Shown in pieces: positions 32,427 to 32,522 of a stretch of 32,522 nucleotides of DNA (positions are counted from its first letter, which is position 1; each line of letters starts with the position of its first letter). The DNA lies in NCBI RefSeq assembly GCF_001676615.1, contig NZ_LYXZ01000065.1:1-32522 (forward strand), written 5' to 3'. The notes below the pieces were generated by a model. It was given only the letters and a program-made list of their open reading frames with translations. It was not told where the DNA came from and did no database searches. Both the position numbers and the translations under genes were made by a program. The stretch comes from Labrys sp. WJW (GTDB taxonomy: Bacteria > Pseudomonadota > Alphaproteobacteria > Rhizobiales > Labraceae).

Positions 32427-32522
32427 ACAGCATCGAACCTGATTTCTGAATCAGGCTCGATGCTGTAATTCCTTGTTGCCGCATCTTTTTTGCCGAAAAC
32501 CGCTACCCACTTTTCGGCGCGA
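32427..32522. repeat. Hairpin plus truncated rhizobial repeat at the right edge
   Basis: An 18-bp inverted repeat (32427-32444 with 32449-32466, 17 of 18 paired, 4-base loop) lies 16 bases after the rimI stop. It is followed by GCCGAAAACCGCTACCCACTTTTCGG (from 32492; each part CCGAAAA/TTTTCGG is inverted), a form very common in Hyphomicrobiales genomes. The element is cut by the window end. Confidence 0.75.

Overview
The window is high-GC chromosomal DNA that looks like an alphaproteobacterium of the order Hyphomicrobiales (Rhizobiales). The assignment rests on a dnaN-recF pair, a PmtA-type phospholipid N-methyltransferase, an FzlA-like GST-fold protein ending in LDF, a MxKDx-type repeat protein, and dispersed palindromic repeats of the kind common in rhizobial intergenic DNA, including one at the right edge. 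I cannot name a genus. No rRNA, tRNA, CRISPR array, prophage or transposase gene was seen.

Layout. Positions 270-5086 (minus strand) hold recF, dnaN, a 65-aa membrane protein, a glutathione S-transferase and trpS. Positions 5352-9187 hold a saccharopine dehydrogenase-like/DUF4166 protein, a Met/Lys-rich MxKDx-type secreted peptide, a secreted DUF1223 thioredoxin-fold protein and efp. Positions 9353-12911 (minus) hold fzlA, queG, pmtA and pyrF, the last two nearly overlapping. Then come an MFS transporter and an amidase (plus), pheS (minus), an ArsR-type regulator and a LOG-family phosphoribohydrolase (plus), an unknown secreted protein, a DUF6880-like helical protein, rplT and rpmI (minus), a small secreted protein, a GlxA-type AraC regulator divergent from an SDR oxidoreductase, pnp and rpsO (minus), an orphan histidine kinase, an isoprenylcysteine methyltransferase-like membrane protein, and the tsaB-rimI operon (plus).

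Most genes are housekeeping: replication and repair (dnaN, recF), translation (trpS, pheS, efp, rplT, rpmI, rpsO, queG, tsaB, rimI), RNA decay (pnp), pyrimidine and phospholipid synthesis (pyrF, pmtA) and probably division (fzlA). Several classical operons are split. pheS has no pheT after it and is separated from rpmI-rplT by four unrelated genes, and rpsO-pnp has no truB in front.

The most distinctive property is the density of structured intergenic repeats: about eighteen palindromic elements of at least seven types in 32.5 kb. One type is a REP-like pair of arms, each itself a small hairpin, whose stem bases covary between copies (GGGCA/TGCCC versus GGACA/TGTCC). A second is a 100-110 bp element present five times, ending just before the efp and tsaB start codons and supplying the stop codon of another gene. 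One REP-like arm encodes the last dozen residues of QueG, and another abuts the recF start codon. I found no clear new multi-gene system. The repeat families and a few RNA leader structures (rpsO-pnp hairpin, rpmI leader) are the best leads.
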